From CAMLIZ01 sp966212505 (lineage in GTDB: Bacteria; Pseudomonadota; Gammaproteobacteria; Burkholderiales; Burkholderiaceae_C), in the NCBI GenBank assembly GCA_966212505.1, contig CBIHRS010000024.1, forward strand, positions 5,011 to 69,010: 64,000 bases of DNA, written 5' to 3'. The notes beneath the pieces were generated by a model. It did no database searches. It was not told the origin of the DNA and saw only the letters and a program-made list of their open reading frames with translations. Below are positions 1 to 8,713 of the stretch, piece after piece (position 1 is the stretch's first letter; every line of letters begins with the position of its first letter). Both the position numbers and the translations under genes were made by a program.

Positions 1-287
1 GCTATGCGATTGCCAAGTCGTCGGTCAACGGGCTCACGCGCGGGCTGGCCTCCGAGCTGGGGCAGCACCGCATCCGCATCAACACCGTGTCGCCCGGCTG
101 GGTGATGACCGAGCGGCAGGTGAAGCTGTGGCTCGATGCCGAGGGCGAGCAGGCGCTCAAGCGCAACCAGTGCCTGCCTGACAAGCTGCAGCCCGACGAC
201 ATCGCGCGCATGGTGCTGTTCCTCGCGGCCGACGACAGCCGCATGTGCACGGCGCAGGAATTCAAGGTGGACGCGGGCTGGTCATAG
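1..287 (+). CDS. Short-chain dehydrogenase/reductase, C-terminal part (5' end outside window)
   Basis: Only the last 94 residues are present; the frame is open from base 3. The piece starts inside the SDR active-site motif (YAIAK, giving the Tyr-x-x-x-Lys pair) and continues with the RINTVSPGWV segment and the usual C-terminal region ending in VDAGWS. SDR enzymes oxidise or reduce hydroxyl and carbonyl groups with NAD(P). The gene converges on the LysR gene of a sugar-use locus, so a sugar dehydrogenase is a reasonable inference. The substrate cannot be read, and the Rossmann nucleotide-binding half lies outside the window. Confidence 0.85.
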   Translation, partial: YAIAKSSVNGLTRGLASELGQHRIRINTVSPGWVMTERQVKLWLDAEGEQALKRNQCLPDKLQPDDIARMVLFLAADDSRMCTAQEFKVDAGWS

Positions 288-294
288 AGCACCC

Positions 295-362
295 GGCCGA
301 GGGGTACCTCGGCCACCCTCCGAGAGGGTCCAAGCCCGCCTTGGGGCGGCCCGGCGCCGGGC
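295..362. terminator. Three tandem hairpins between convergent genes, probable bidirectional terminator
   Basis: The 83 bp between the SDR stop and the LysR stop holds a perfect 8-bp stem with a 4-nt loop (295-302 with 307-314), a 6-bp stem with a 3-nt loop (315-320 with 324-329), and a 14-bp perfect palindrome (349-362). No T-tract follows, so intrinsic termination is unproven, but the position between convergent genes fits a shared terminator or a REP-like element. Confidence 0.55.
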
Positions 363-370
363 TCGTCGGA

Positions 371-1342
371 CTATTCCAATCCGTTGATGTCGAGCTGCGT
401 GCCGTAGACCGTGAGCGCGGTGCTCTTCAGCGCCCGCAGCATCACCTTGGCGGCCGGCGACAGCAGCCGGTCGCTGCGGGTGATCAGGCCGAAGGCGTCC
501 ATCTTGCACGGCAGCGCGATCGGCAGCAGCGACACCAGGCCGTGCTCGGCGTAATAACGCGCCACGTCGGTGGCCACCACGGCCAGCAGGTCGCTCTGCT
601 GCAGCATCTTGGTCATGAACAGCAGCGCCGTGGTCTCGATCACATTGGTCGGCGCCTCCAGGCCTTCTTCCTGGAACATCAGGTCGAAGCGGTGGCGCAG
701 CACGCTGCCGGCGGGCGAGACGATCCAGCCCGCGTTGACCACGTCGCGCAGGCCCAGCCGCGGCACGCCCAGCAGCGGATGCCCTGGCCGCGCGATCGCC
801 GACACCGGCTCCTCGACCAGCGCCTCGTAGCGCAGGTCGCTCTTGTCGTGCCGCTCGAACAGGCGGCCGATCACCATGTCGAGCTTGCCCTGGGCCAGGC
901 GCTCCATCAGCACGTCGCTGGTCTCGATCTGCAACGAGACGCGCAGGCTGGGGTGCTCCTGCTTCACCAGCGCCACCGCCGGCGGCAGCAGCGTCATGCC
1001 CGGTGCGGTGATCGCGCCGATGCTCACTTGGCCGAAGCGGCCGGCCTTCAATGATTCGATCTCGTCGTGTGCCTGGCTCAGGCTGGCCAGCGCCATGCGG
1101 GCGTGGCGGATCATGGTTTCGCCATACCAGGTGGGCCGCATGCCGCGCGGCAGCCGGTCGAACAGCTGCACGCCCAGCATGTCCTCCAGGTCCTTCAGCA
1201 GCTTGGAGGCGGCCGGCTGCGTCATGTTGAGCACCTGGGCCGCGCGGTGGATGTTGCCTTCCTCCTCCATCGCCACCAGCAGCAGCAGCTGGCGCGTCTT
1301 GAGGCGGGCACGGATGAACCAGTGCGTGTAGTTGGTGGCCAT
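371..1342 (-). CDS. LysR-family regulator of sugar uptake and catabolism, GbpR-like
   Basis: This 323-residue protein has the LysR winged helix-turn-helix at residues about 20-80 (HRAAQVLNMTQPAASKLLKDLE) and a C-terminal effector-binding domain. It is transcribed divergently from gguC, an aldehyde dehydrogenase and chvE-gguAB. In Agrobacterium and Azospirillum the LysR protein GbpR sits beside chvE and responds to arabinose, galactose and related sugars; context and N-terminal sequence both suggest the same role here, though the effector is inferred. The ATG at 1342 leaves a 111-bp AT-rich intergenic region where both promoters should lie. Confidence 0.85.
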   Translation of the reverse strand: MATNYTHWFIRARLKTRQLLLLVAMEEEGNIHRAAQVLNMTQPAASKLLKDLEDMLGVQLFDRLPRGMRPTWYGETMIRHARMALASLSQAHDEIESLKAGRFGQVSIGAITAPGMTLLPPAVALVKQEHPSLRVSLQIETSDVLMERLAQGKLDMVIGRLFERHDKSDLRYEALVEEPVSAIARPGHPLLGVPRLGLRDVVNAGWIVSPAGSVLRHRFDLMFQEEGLEAPTNVIETTALLFMTKMLQQSDLLAVVATDVARYYAEHGLVSLLPIALPCKMDAFGLITRSDRLLSPAAKVMLRALKSTALTVYGTQLDINGLE

Positions 1343-1453
1343 CGCAAGGGCAGTGAGTGATATCCAAAATCGTATATTGATTCAGGCCAAAAATCTATTA
1401 GAAAGTTATCGGTCGGCTCCTTACCATCCCGCCCAACCAGAGGAGACGTGGCG
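1343..1453. promoter_or_regulatory. Divergent promoter and operator region for the LysR and gguC genes
   Basis: This is a conspicuously AT-rich patch in a GC-rich window. It contains ATAT-N10-ATAT (1360-1363 and 1374-1377), a dyad of the size LysR proteins bind, followed by an A/T-rich stretch to about 1412. No convincing -35/-10 pair was found. AGGAG at 1441-1445 is the ribosome binding site for gguC. The operator role is inferred from position and symmetry. Confidence 0.4.
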
Positions 1454-2458
1454 ATGCGGCTGATTCAATTTCTAGACGAGCGCGGCGAGCTGCGGGTGGG
1501 CCAGGCCGGCTCGCTGCAGGAGCCGGTGCGCAAGCTGATCGGCATCGAGTCGATGTACCTGCTGGCCACCGCCGCGATCACGCTCGGCCGTTCGATCGAC
1601 GAGCTCGCCGAAGGCGCGCTGGGCGACAAGACCGACGCGAGCTATATGGATCTGCTCGACGCCGGCCGCGTGCTGAGCCCGCTGACCCATCCTGACCCGT
1701 CGCATTGCCTCGTCACCGGCACCGGCCTCACGCACCTGGGCAGCGCTTCGGCGCGCGATGCGATGCACCAGAAGCTCGCGGGCGACGAATCGCAGCTGTC
1801 GGATTCCATGCGCATGTTCAAGGCCGGGCTCGAAGGCGGACAGCCGCACAACGGCGAGCCCGGCACCCAGCCCGAGTGGTTCTACAAGGGCAACGGCCAC
1901 ATCGTCGCGGCGCCGGGCGAGCCGCTGCGCTCGCCGTCCTTCGCGTTCGATGCCGGCGAGGAGCCGGAGCTGGTGGGCCTGTACGTGATCGGCCCCGGCG
2001 GCACGCCGCATCGCCTCGGCTTCGCGATCGGCAATGAGTTCTCCGACCATGTGACCGAGCGCCAGAACTACCTGCTGCTCGCGCATTCGAAGCTGCGCGC
2101 CTGCGCGATCGGGCCCGAGCTGCGCACCGGCCCGCTGCCGGCCGACCTGCGCGGCACCAGCCGCATCCGCCGCGGCGACACGCTGCTGTGGGAGAAGCCC
2201 TTCGCCACCGGCGAGGCCAACATGTGCCACTCGATCGCCAACCTCGAGTACCACCACTTCAAGTACGACGCGCACCGCCGCCCGGGCGACGTGCACCTGC
2301 ACTTCTTCGGCACCGCCACGCTGAGCTTCGCCGACGGCGTGCGCGTGGAGCCCGGCGACCGCTTCGAGATCGAGCTACCGGCGCTGGGCGCGCCGCTGAT
2401 CAACCCGCTGGTGGCGGCGCCCGCCGACTTCCGCTACGGCGGTGTGCAGGCCCTTTGA
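1454..2458 (+). CDS. gguC: GguC / AraD1-family protein, probable 2-keto-3-deoxy-pentonate dehydratase
   Basis: The 334-residue product belongs to the fumarylacetoacetate-hydrolase-like GguC/AraD1 group, whose C-terminal half carries metal-binding acidic residues (IGNEFSDH, then the LRTG and HLHFFGTATLSF region). A GTG at 1448 is only two bases after the AGGAG at 1441-1445, so the ATG at 1454, with an 8-base spacer, is the better start. A ketoglutarate-semialdehyde dehydrogenase follows 11 bp downstream. Dehydration of 2-keto-3-deoxy-L-arabonate followed by oxidation to 2-oxoglutarate is the pathway that fits. Family membership is seen; the exact substrate is inferred. Confidence 0.8.
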   Translation: MRLIQFLDERGELRVGQAGSLQEPVRKLIGIESMYLLATAAITLGRSIDELAEGALGDKTDASYMDLLDAGRVLSPLTHPDPSHCLVTGTGLTHLGSASARDAMHQKLAGDESQLSDSMRMFKAGLEGGQPHNGEPGTQPEWFYKGNGHIVAAPGEPLRSPSFAFDAGEEPELVGLYVIGPGGTPHRLGFAIGNEFSDHVTERQNYLLLAHSKLRACAIGPELRTGPLPADLRGTSRIRRGDTLLWEKPFATGEANMCHSIANLEYHHFKYDAHRRPGDVHLHFFGTATLSFADGVRVEPGDRFEIELPALGAPLINPLVAAPADFRYGGVQAL

Positions 2459-2469
2459 CACGATCCGAC

Positions 2470-3906
2470 ATGACGCAGACCTTCAAGAACTACATCAACG
2501 GCCGCTGGGTCACCGGCGTGACCATCGGCACCAGCGACAACCCGTCGGACCTGTCCGATGTGGTGGGCGAGTTCGCGCGCGCCGATGCGGCGCAGACCGA
2601 AGAGGCCATCCGCGCCGCGGCCGATGCCCGCGCCTCGTGGGCCGAGAGCACGCCACAGCGCCGCTTCGAGGTGCTGGACTTCATCGGCAGCGAGATCCTG
2701 GCGCGCAAGGACGAGCTGGGCCGGCTGCTGGCGCGCGAGGAGGGCAAGACCTTGCCCGAGGCCGTGGGCGAAACGGCGCGTGCCGGCCAGATCTTCAAGT
2801 TCTTCGCCGGCGAGGCGCTGCGCATCGCGGGCGAGAAGCTGGCCTCGGTGCGCCCGGGCGTCGACGTGGAGATCACGCGTGAGCCGGTGGGCGTGGTCGG
2901 CCTGATCGCGCCGTGGAACTTCCCGCTCGCGATTCCCGCCTGGAAGATCGCGCCGGCGCTGGCCTACGGCAACACGGTGGTGTTCAAGCCGGCCGAGCTG
3001 GTGCCGGCCTGCGGCGCGGCGCTGGCCGAGATCATCAGCCGCTCGGGCCTGCCGGCCGGCGTGTTCAACCTCGTGATGGGCAGCGGCCGCATGGTGGGCC
3101 AGACCATCGTCGAGAGTGCGCTGGTCGATGCCATCAGCTTCACCGGCTCGGTGGGCGTGGGCGAGGGCATCCTGAAGGCCGCGATGGCGCGCCGCGCCAA
3201 GGTGCAGCTCGAGATGGGCGGCAAGAACCCGCTGGTGGTGCTGGACGACGCCGACCTCGACCGCGCGGTGGATTGCGCGGTGCAGGGTGCCTATTTCTCC
3301 ACCGGCCAGCGCTGCACGGCATCGAGCCGCATCATCGTGCAGGGCGGCATCTACGACCGCTTCATCCGCGCGATGCGCGACCGCACGCAGTCGCTGGTGG
3401 TCGACAACGCGCTCAAGCGCGGCACCGAGATCGGCCCGGTGGTCAGCGAAGCGCAGCTGGAGCAGGACCTCAGCTACGTGGAGATCGGCCGCCGCGAGGG
3501 TGCCGAGTGGCTGTGCGGCGGCGAGCGCCTGCAGCGCGAGACCAAGGGCCACTACATGAGCCCGGCGCTGTTCCTCGCCGAGCCGCAGCACCGCATCGCG
3601 CGCGAGGAGATCTTCGGCCCGGTGGCCTGCGTGATCCGCGCCAGCGACTACGAGCATGCGCTCGCGCTGGCCAACGACACGCCGTTCGGCCTGTGCGCCG
3701 GCATCTGCACCACCTCGCTGAAGCACGCCACGCATTTCAAGCGCCATGCCAACGTGGGCATGGCCATGGTCAACCTGCCGACGGCCGGCGTGGACTACCA
3801 CGTGCCCTTCGGCGGTCGCAAAGGTTCGAGCTACGGCCCGAGGGAGCAGGGGCGCTACGCCGCAGAGTTCTACACCACCGTGAAAACGGCCTACACCAAC
3901 GCGTGA
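2470..3906 (+). CDS. NAD(P)-dependent aldehyde dehydrogenase, probable 2-oxoglutarate semialdehyde dehydrogenase
   Basis: This 478-residue protein is full length for the aldehyde dehydrogenase superfamily. It has the cofactor-binding PWNFPLAIPAWK segment, the general-base glutamate in LEMGGKNP and the catalytic cysteine in STGQRCTASSR. Its place between gguC and the chvE transporter genes suggests it oxidises 2,5-dioxopentanoate (2-oxoglutarate semialdehyde), the last step of the non-phosphorylative pentose and hexarate pathways. The ATG at 2470 lies in a short gap after gguC, so the two are probably cotranscribed. A succinate-semialdehyde dehydrogenase activity cannot be excluded from sequence. 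Confidence 0.85.
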   Translation: MTQTFKNYINGRWVTGVTIGTSDNPSDLSDVVGEFARADAAQTEEAIRAAADARASWAESTPQRRFEVLDFIGSEILARKDELGRLLAREEGKTLPEAVGETARAGQIFKFFAGEALRIAGEKLASVRPGVDVEITREPVGVVGLIAPWNFPLAIPAWKIAPALAYGNTVVFKPAELVPACGAALAEIISRSGLPAGVFNLVMGSGRMVGQTIVESALVDAISFTGSVGVGEGILKAAMARRAKVQLEMGGKNPLVVLDDADLDRAVDCAVQGAYFSTGQRCTASSRIIVQGGIYDRFIRAMRDRTQSLVVDNALKRGTEIGPVVSEAQLEQDLSYVEIGRREGAEWLCGGERLQRETKGHYMSPALFLAEPQHRIAREEIFGPVACVIRASDYEHALALANDTPFGLCAGICTTSLKHATHFKRHANVGMAMVNLPTAGVDYHVPFGGRKGSSYGPREQGRYAAEFYTTVKTAYTNA

Positions 3907-3940
3907 GACGACACACGCAATTCCCCCTAGGAGACATGAC

Positions 3941-5005
3941 GTGAAGATGATCAAGACGATGATGGCGACGCTGGCGCTGGGCGTCGCCGCGCTGGCGCAG
4001 CCGGCGTTCGCGCAGAGCAAGGGTCCGATCGGCATCTCGATGCCCACCAAGTCGTCGGCCCGCTGGATCGCCGACGGCGACAACATGGTCAAGATCTTCA
4101 ACGAGCGCGGCTACAAGACCGACCTGCAGTACGCCGAGGACGACATCCCCAACCAGCTGGCGCAGATCGAGAACATGATCACCAAGGGCGCCAAGGTGCT
4201 GGTGATCGCGTCGATCGACGGCACCACGCTGACCGACGTGCTGCAGAAGGCGCACGACAAGGGCATCAAGGTCATCGCCTACGACCGCCTGATCAAGGGT
4301 TCGAAGAACGTCGACTACTACACCACCTTCGACAACTTCCAGGTCGGCGTGCTGCAGGCCAACTCCATCGTCGACAAGCTGGGCCTGAAGCAGGGCAAGG
4401 GCCCGTTCAACATCGAGCTGTTCGGCGGCTCGCCGGACGACAACAACGCCTTCTTCTTCTACAACGGCGCGATGTCGGTGCTCGATCCGTACATCAAGAG
4501 CGGCAAGCTGGTGGTGCGCTCCAAGCAGATGGGCATGGACAAGGTCGGCACGCTGCGCTGGGACGGCGCGGTGGCCCAGGCCCGCATGGACAACCTGCTG
4601 TCGGCCTACTACAGCAACGCCCGCGTCGATGCGGTGCTGAGCCCGTACGACGGCCTGTCGATCGGCATCCTGTCGTCGCTCAAGGGCGTGGGCTACGGCA
4701 CGCCGAAGCAGCCGATGCCGGTGGTGACCGGCCAGGACGCCGAGATTCCCTCGGTGAAGTCCATCCTCGCCGGCGAGCAGAGCTCCACCGTGTTCAAGGA
4801 CACGCGTGAACTGGCCAAGGTCACGGCCGACCTGGTCGATGCGGTGGGCAGCGGCAAGCAGCCGGTGATCAACGACACCAAGACCTACAACAACGGCGTC
4901 AAGGTGGTGCCCTCGTACCTGCTGAAGCCGGTGGCCGTGGACACCACGAACTGGAAGAAGGTGCTGATCGACAGCGGCTACTACAAGGAAAGCCAGGTCA
5001 AGTAA
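3941..5005 (+). CDS. chvE: Periplasmic sugar-binding protein ChvE of the GguAB importer
   Basis: The 354-residue product starts with a Sec signal peptide ending in PAFA before QSKGPIG and then has a type-I sugar-binding fold (substrate-binding protein of the ribose/xylose/galactose class). ChvE binds aldoses such as arabinose, xylose, galactose and glucose and delivers them to GguAB. The GTG at 3941 is seven bases after AGGAG (3929-3933); the in-frame ATG at 3947 is further away, so GTG is preferred. An ATG at 3936 reads into a stop after one codon. ChvE can also act with a sensor kinase in agrobacteria, but none is present here. Confidence 0.92.
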   Translation: MKMIKTMMATLALGVAALAQPAFAQSKGPIGISMPTKSSARWIADGDNMVKIFNERGYKTDLQYAEDDIPNQLAQIENMITKGAKVLVIASIDGTTLTDVLQKAHDKGIKVIAYDRLIKGSKNVDYYTTFDNFQVGVLQANSIVDKLGLKQGKGPFNIELFGGSPDDNNAFFFYNGAMSVLDPYIKSGKLVVRSKQMGMDKVGTLRWDGAVAQARMDNLLSAYYSNARVDAVLSPYDGLSIGILSSLKGVGYGTPKQPMPVVTGQDAEIPSVKSILAGEQSSTVFKDTRELAKVTADLVDAVGSGKQPVINDTKTYNNGVKVVPSYLLKPVAVDTTNWKKVLIDSGYYKESQVK

Positions 5006-5021
5006 GCCTGGAGCCAGCGCG

Positions 5022-6581
5022 ATGGACGCCATTCTCGAGATGCGGGGCATCCGCAAGACATTTCCCGGCGTCGTCGCGCTGGACAACGTGAACCTCACGG
5101 TGCGGCGTGGCGAGATCCATGCCGTGGTCGGCGAAAACGGCGCCGGCAAGTCGACCCTGATGAAGGTGCTGAGCGGCGTGTATCCGCACGGCAGCTATTC
5201 GGGCGAGATCCGCTTCGAAGGCCAGGTGCGCGAGTTCGGCGACATCGCCGACAGCGAGCACCTGGGCATCATCATCATCCACCAGGAGCTGGCGCTGGTG
5301 CCGCTGCTGTCGATCGCCGAGAACATCTTTCTCGGCAACGAGCCCGCCACCCGCGGCGTGATCGACTGGGGCACCGCCTTTCGCAAGACGAAGGAGCTGC
5401 TCGCCAAGGTGGGGCTGAAGGAATCGCCCGACACGCTGGTCACGCACCTGGGCGTCGGCAAGCAGCAGCTGGTGGAGATCGCCAAGGCCTTGTCGAAGCA
5501 GGTCAAGCTGCTGATCCTCGACGAGCCCACCGCGAGCCTGAACGAGAGCGACAGCGATGCCCTGCTGGAGCTGCTGCTGGAGTTCAAGCGCCAGGGCATC
5601 TCGTCGATCCTGATCTCGCACAAGCTCAACGAGATCTCCAAGGTGGCCGACTCGATCACCATCCTGCGCGACGGCTCCACCGTCGACACGCTGGACTGCC
5701 GGGCCGAGGCGGTGAGCGAAGACCGCATCATCCGCCACATGGTGGGCCGCGAGCTGGCCGACCGCTACCCCAGGCGCACGCCGCAGATCGGCGAGACGGT
5801 GTTCGAGCTGAAGGACTGGACGGTGCACCACCCTATCCATGCCGAGCGCCAGGTCGTCAAGCGCGTGAACCTGCACGTGCGGCGCGGCGAGATCGTCGGC
5901 ATCGCGGGGCTGATGGGGGCCGGACGCACCGAGCTGGCGATGAGCCTGTTCGGCCGCTCCTACGGCCAGCGCATCAGTGGCGAGGTGCGGCTGCACGGCA
6001 AGGCCATCGACACCGGCACGGTGCAGAAGGCCATCCGCCACGGTATCGCCTACGTCACGGAGGACCGCAAGGGCCTGGGGCTGGTGCTCGAAGACGAGAT
6101 CCAGCGCAACATCAGCCTCGCGCACCTGAAGGGCGTGTCGAAGAACGGCGTGATCGACCCCGGCCGCGAATACGCGGTGGCGGCCGACTACCGCCGCAAG
6201 CTCAACATCCGCTGTGCCGACGTGTACCAGCGGGTGGTCAACCTCTCCGGCGGCAACCAGCAGAAGGTCGTGCTCGGCAAGTGGCTGTTCTCGCAGCCCG
6301 AGGTGCTGATCCTCGACGAGCCCACGCGCGGCATCGACGTGGGCGCCAAGTACGAGATCTACTCGATCATGGCCGCGCTCGCCGCCGAGGGCAAATGCAT
6401 CGTGATGATCTCGTCCGAGATGCCCGAACTGCTCGGCATGTCCGACCGGATCTACGTGATGAACGAAGGGCGCTTCGTGGCCGAGATGCCGGCCGCCGAA
6501 GCCTCGCAGGAAAAGATCATGCGTGCCATCGTCAAGGCCTCGGAGAAAACACCCGAGCCTGCGCTGGCCGGAGCCCACTAA
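5022..6581 (+). CDS. gguA: Sugar ABC importer ATPase GguA, two ABC domains
   Basis: This 519-residue protein has the tandem ABC architecture of MglA/XylG/GguA. The N-terminal domain has a perfect Walker A (GENGAGKST, residues 37-45) and Walker B ending LLILDEPTASL. The C-terminal domain has the degenerate Walker A typical of this family (GLMGAGRTE) with an intact signature (LSGGNQQK) and LILDEPTRGID. It powers uptake of the sugar bound by ChvE through the permease GguB. It lies 16 bp after chvE and one base before gguB, so the three form a transport operon. Confidence 0.94.
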   Translation: MDAILEMRGIRKTFPGVVALDNVNLTVRRGEIHAVVGENGAGKSTLMKVLSGVYPHGSYSGEIRFEGQVREFGDIADSEHLGIIIIHQELALVPLLSIAENIFLGNEPATRGVIDWGTAFRKTKELLAKVGLKESPDTLVTHLGVGKQQLVEIAKALSKQVKLLILDEPTASLNESDSDALLELLLEFKRQGISSILISHKLNEISKVADSITILRDGSTVDTLDCRAEAVSEDRIIRHMVGRELADRYPRRTPQIGETVFELKDWTVHHPIHAERQVVKRVNLHVRRGEIVGIAGLMGAGRTELAMSLFGRSYGQRISGEVRLHGKAIDTGTVQKAIRHGIAYVTEDRKGLGLVLEDEIQRNISLAHLKGVSKNGVIDPGREYAVAADYRRKLNIRCADVYQRVVNLSGGNQQKVVLGKWLFSQPEVLILDEPTRGIDVGAKYEIYSIMAALAAEGKCIVMISSEMPELLGMSDRIYVMNEGRFVAEMPAAEASQEKIMRAIVKASEKTPEPALAGAH

Positions 6582-6582
6582 C

Positions 6583-7785
6583 ATGGCCCAAGAACTCACC
6601 GCGGCGGGTGCCGCCGCCCCCCAGCCCTTGAAGCCCTCGCTCGGTTTCCTGAAGACCCACCTGCGCGACTACGGCATGCTGCTGTCGCTGATCGCGATCA
6701 TGGCGTTCTTCCAGGTGATGACCGACGGCACGCTGCTCAAGCCGCTGAACCTCACCAACCTCGTCCTGCAGAACAGCTACATCGTCATCATGGCGCTGGG
6801 CATGCTGCTGGTCATCGTGGCCGGCCACATCGACCTGTCGGTGGGCTCGGTCTGCGGCTTCATCGGCGCCCTCGCGGCCGTGCTGATGGTGCGCTACGGC
6901 TGGCATTTCGTGCCGACCATCGTCGTCAGCCTGCTGGCCGGCGCCATCATCGGTGCGGCCCAGGGCTGGTTCGTCGCGTTCTTCAAGATCCCGTCGTTCA
7001 TCGTCACGCTGGCCGGCATGCTGGTGTTCAAGGGCCTGGCGCTGGCGCTGCTGCAGGGCCAGTCGATCGGGCCCTTCCCGCAGGCCTTCCAGATGCTGAG
7101 CTCCGGCTTCATCCCCGATGTGTTCGACGGCGCCGAGCTGCGCTGGACCTCGCTGCTGCTCGGCGTGGTGGTGGCGGTGGCGCTGATCGTCTCCAAGCTG
7201 CGCGAGCGCGCCAACCGGCTGCAGCACGGCATGGAAGACGAGCCCTACCTCTTCTTCATCCTGAAGAACGGCTTCCTCGCGGCCGCGATCGTGTTCCTGG
7301 CCTACCTGATGTCGTCGTACAAGGGGCTGCCCAACGTGCTGATCGTGATGTTCGTGCTGATGCTGGTGTACGACTTCGTCACCAACCGCACGACGATCGG
7401 CCGGCGCATCTACGCGCTGGGCGGCAACGAGAAGGCGGCGCGGCTGTCGGGCATCAAGACCGACCGGCTGAGCTTCTACACCTTCGTCAACATGGGCGTG
7501 CTGGCGGCGCTGGCGGGCCTGGTGTTCGCGGCGCGGCTCAACACCGCCACGCCGAAGGCGGGCCTGGGCTTCGAGCTCGACGTGATCGCGGCCTGCTTCA
7601 TCGGCGGCGCCTCGGCCTCGGGCGGCGTCGGCAAGGTGATGGGCGCGGTGATCGGCGCCTTCGTGATGGGCGTGATGAACAACGGCATGTCCATCCTCGG
7701 CATCGGCATCGACTACCAGCAGGTCATCAAGGGCCTGGTGCTGCTGGCGGCGGTGTTCGTTGACGTCTACAACAAGAACAAGTGA
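6583..7785 (+). CDS. gguB: Sugar ABC importer permease GguB
   Basis: The 400-residue protein is a polytopic membrane permease of the XylH/MglC/RbsC group, with about ten hydrophobic segments and the family region GAFVMGVMNNGMSILG near the C-terminus. The ATG at 6583 follows the gguA stop directly; an upstream in-frame start would run inside gguA and is not used. A longer loop near residues 195-235 (SKLRERANRLQHGMEDEP) separates membrane segments, as in XylH-type permeases. It forms the translocation channel with GguA. Confidence 0.92.
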   Translation: MAQELTAAGAAAPQPLKPSLGFLKTHLRDYGMLLSLIAIMAFFQVMTDGTLLKPLNLTNLVLQNSYIVIMALGMLLVIVAGHIDLSVGSVCGFIGALAAVLMVRYGWHFVPTIVVSLLAGAIIGAAQGWFVAFFKIPSFIVTLAGMLVFKGLALALLQGQSIGPFPQAFQMLSSGFIPDVFDGAELRWTSLLLGVVVAVALIVSKLRERANRLQHGMEDEPYLFFILKNGFLAAAIVFLAYLMSSYKGLPNVLIVMFVLMLVYDFVTNRTTIGRRIYALGGNEKAARLSGIKTDRLSFYTFVNMGVLAALAGLVFAARLNTATPKAGLGFELDVIAACFIGGASASGGVGKVMGAVIGAFVMGVMNNGMSILGIGIDYQQVIKGLVLLAAVFVDVYNKNK

Positions 7786-7789
7786 TCGC

Positions 7790-8713
7790 ATGAGCGGCAG
7801 CTTCATCGGCATCGACTGGGGCACGACGCATCGCCGTGCCACGCTGCTCGATGCGCAGGGCCGCGTGCTGGCGCAGCAGAGCGATGCCGACGGCACGCTG
7901 GCCTGCGCCGGCCGCTTCAAGGAATCGCTGGCCGCGCTGCTGCGCGGCTGGCCGCAGGCGGATGCGTCGGTGCCGGTGGTGATGTCGGGCATGGTCGGCG
8001 CGGCCATCGGCTGGCAGGAGGTGCCCTACGTGGATGCCGCCACGCCGCTCACGCAGCTCGGCCGCCAGCTGGTGCCGGTGCGCGATGCGCCGGCTGGGCG
8101 CCGCTGCTTCATCGTGCCGGGCTGCCGCTGGCAGGGCGCCGATGGCGAGGTCGACGTGATGCGCGGCGAGGAGGTGCAGCTGCTCGGCGCGCTGCAGCTG
8201 CTCGGCCCCGAGGCGTCCGACGGGCTCTATGTGCTGCCCGGCACCCACAGCAAGTGGGTGGAGCTGCGCGACGGCCGCGTGCGCTGGCTGCGCACCTACA
8301 TGACCGGCGAGCTGTATGCGTTGCTGCGCGAGAAGGGCACGCTGGCCGCGATGATGCAGGCCGGCGACGCCGGCGCCGACCCGCAGATGTTTTCGCGAGG
8401 CGTGGCCGATGTCGGCCAGTTCGCGCTGAGCCATTCGCTGTTCGGCGCACGGGCCCGGGTGGTCACCGGCGCGCTGTCGGCGGTGGCGGCGTCGGCCTAT
8501 GTCAGCGGGCTGCTGATCGGTGCCGAGTGGAAGGATCTGGCGCAACTGCCCGAGCGGCCGGCCGCGCCGATCCGCGTGATCGGCGACCCGCGGCTGGCGG
8601 CCCACCACGCGGCCTGCGCGAAGCAGCTCGGCGAAACGGTCGCCGTGATGGACGTCGAGGCGGTGCAGCTGGCGGCGTGGCAGGCCTTGCGCGAGCAGGG
8701 AGGTTTCCAATGA
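7790..8713 (+). CDS. dgoK: 2-dehydro-3-deoxygalactonokinase
   Basis: This 307-residue protein is a DgoK-type sugar acid kinase. It begins with the actin-fold phosphate-binding segment FIGIDWGTTHRRA and contains the conserved LPGTHSKWV motif. DgoK phosphorylates 2-keto-3-deoxygalactonate to the 6-phosphate in the De Ley-Doudoroff galactose pathway. It starts 4 bp after gguB and overlaps dgoA by 4 bases (ATGA), which ties galactonate breakdown to the ChvE-GguAB importer. A galactonate dehydratase is not in the window. Confidence 0.9.
   Translation: MSGSFIGIDWGTTHRRATLLDAQGRVLAQQSDADGTLACAGRFKESLAALLRGWPQADASVPVVMSGMVGAAIGWQEVPYVDAATPLTQLGRQLVPVRDAPAGRRCFIVPGCRWQGADGEVDVMRGEEVQLLGALQLLGPEASDGLYVLPGTHSKWVELRDGRVRWLRTYMTGELYALLREKGTLAAMMQAGDAGADPQMFSRGVADVGQFALSHSLFGARARVVTGALSAVAASAYVSGLLIGAEWKDLAQLPERPAAPIRVIGDPRLAAHHAACAKQLGETVAVMDVEAVQLAAWQALREQGGFQ

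Noticed and set aside
1448..1450. GTG as start of gguC
   Set aside because: It is two bases from the AGGAG box; the ATG at 1454 has the normal spacing.
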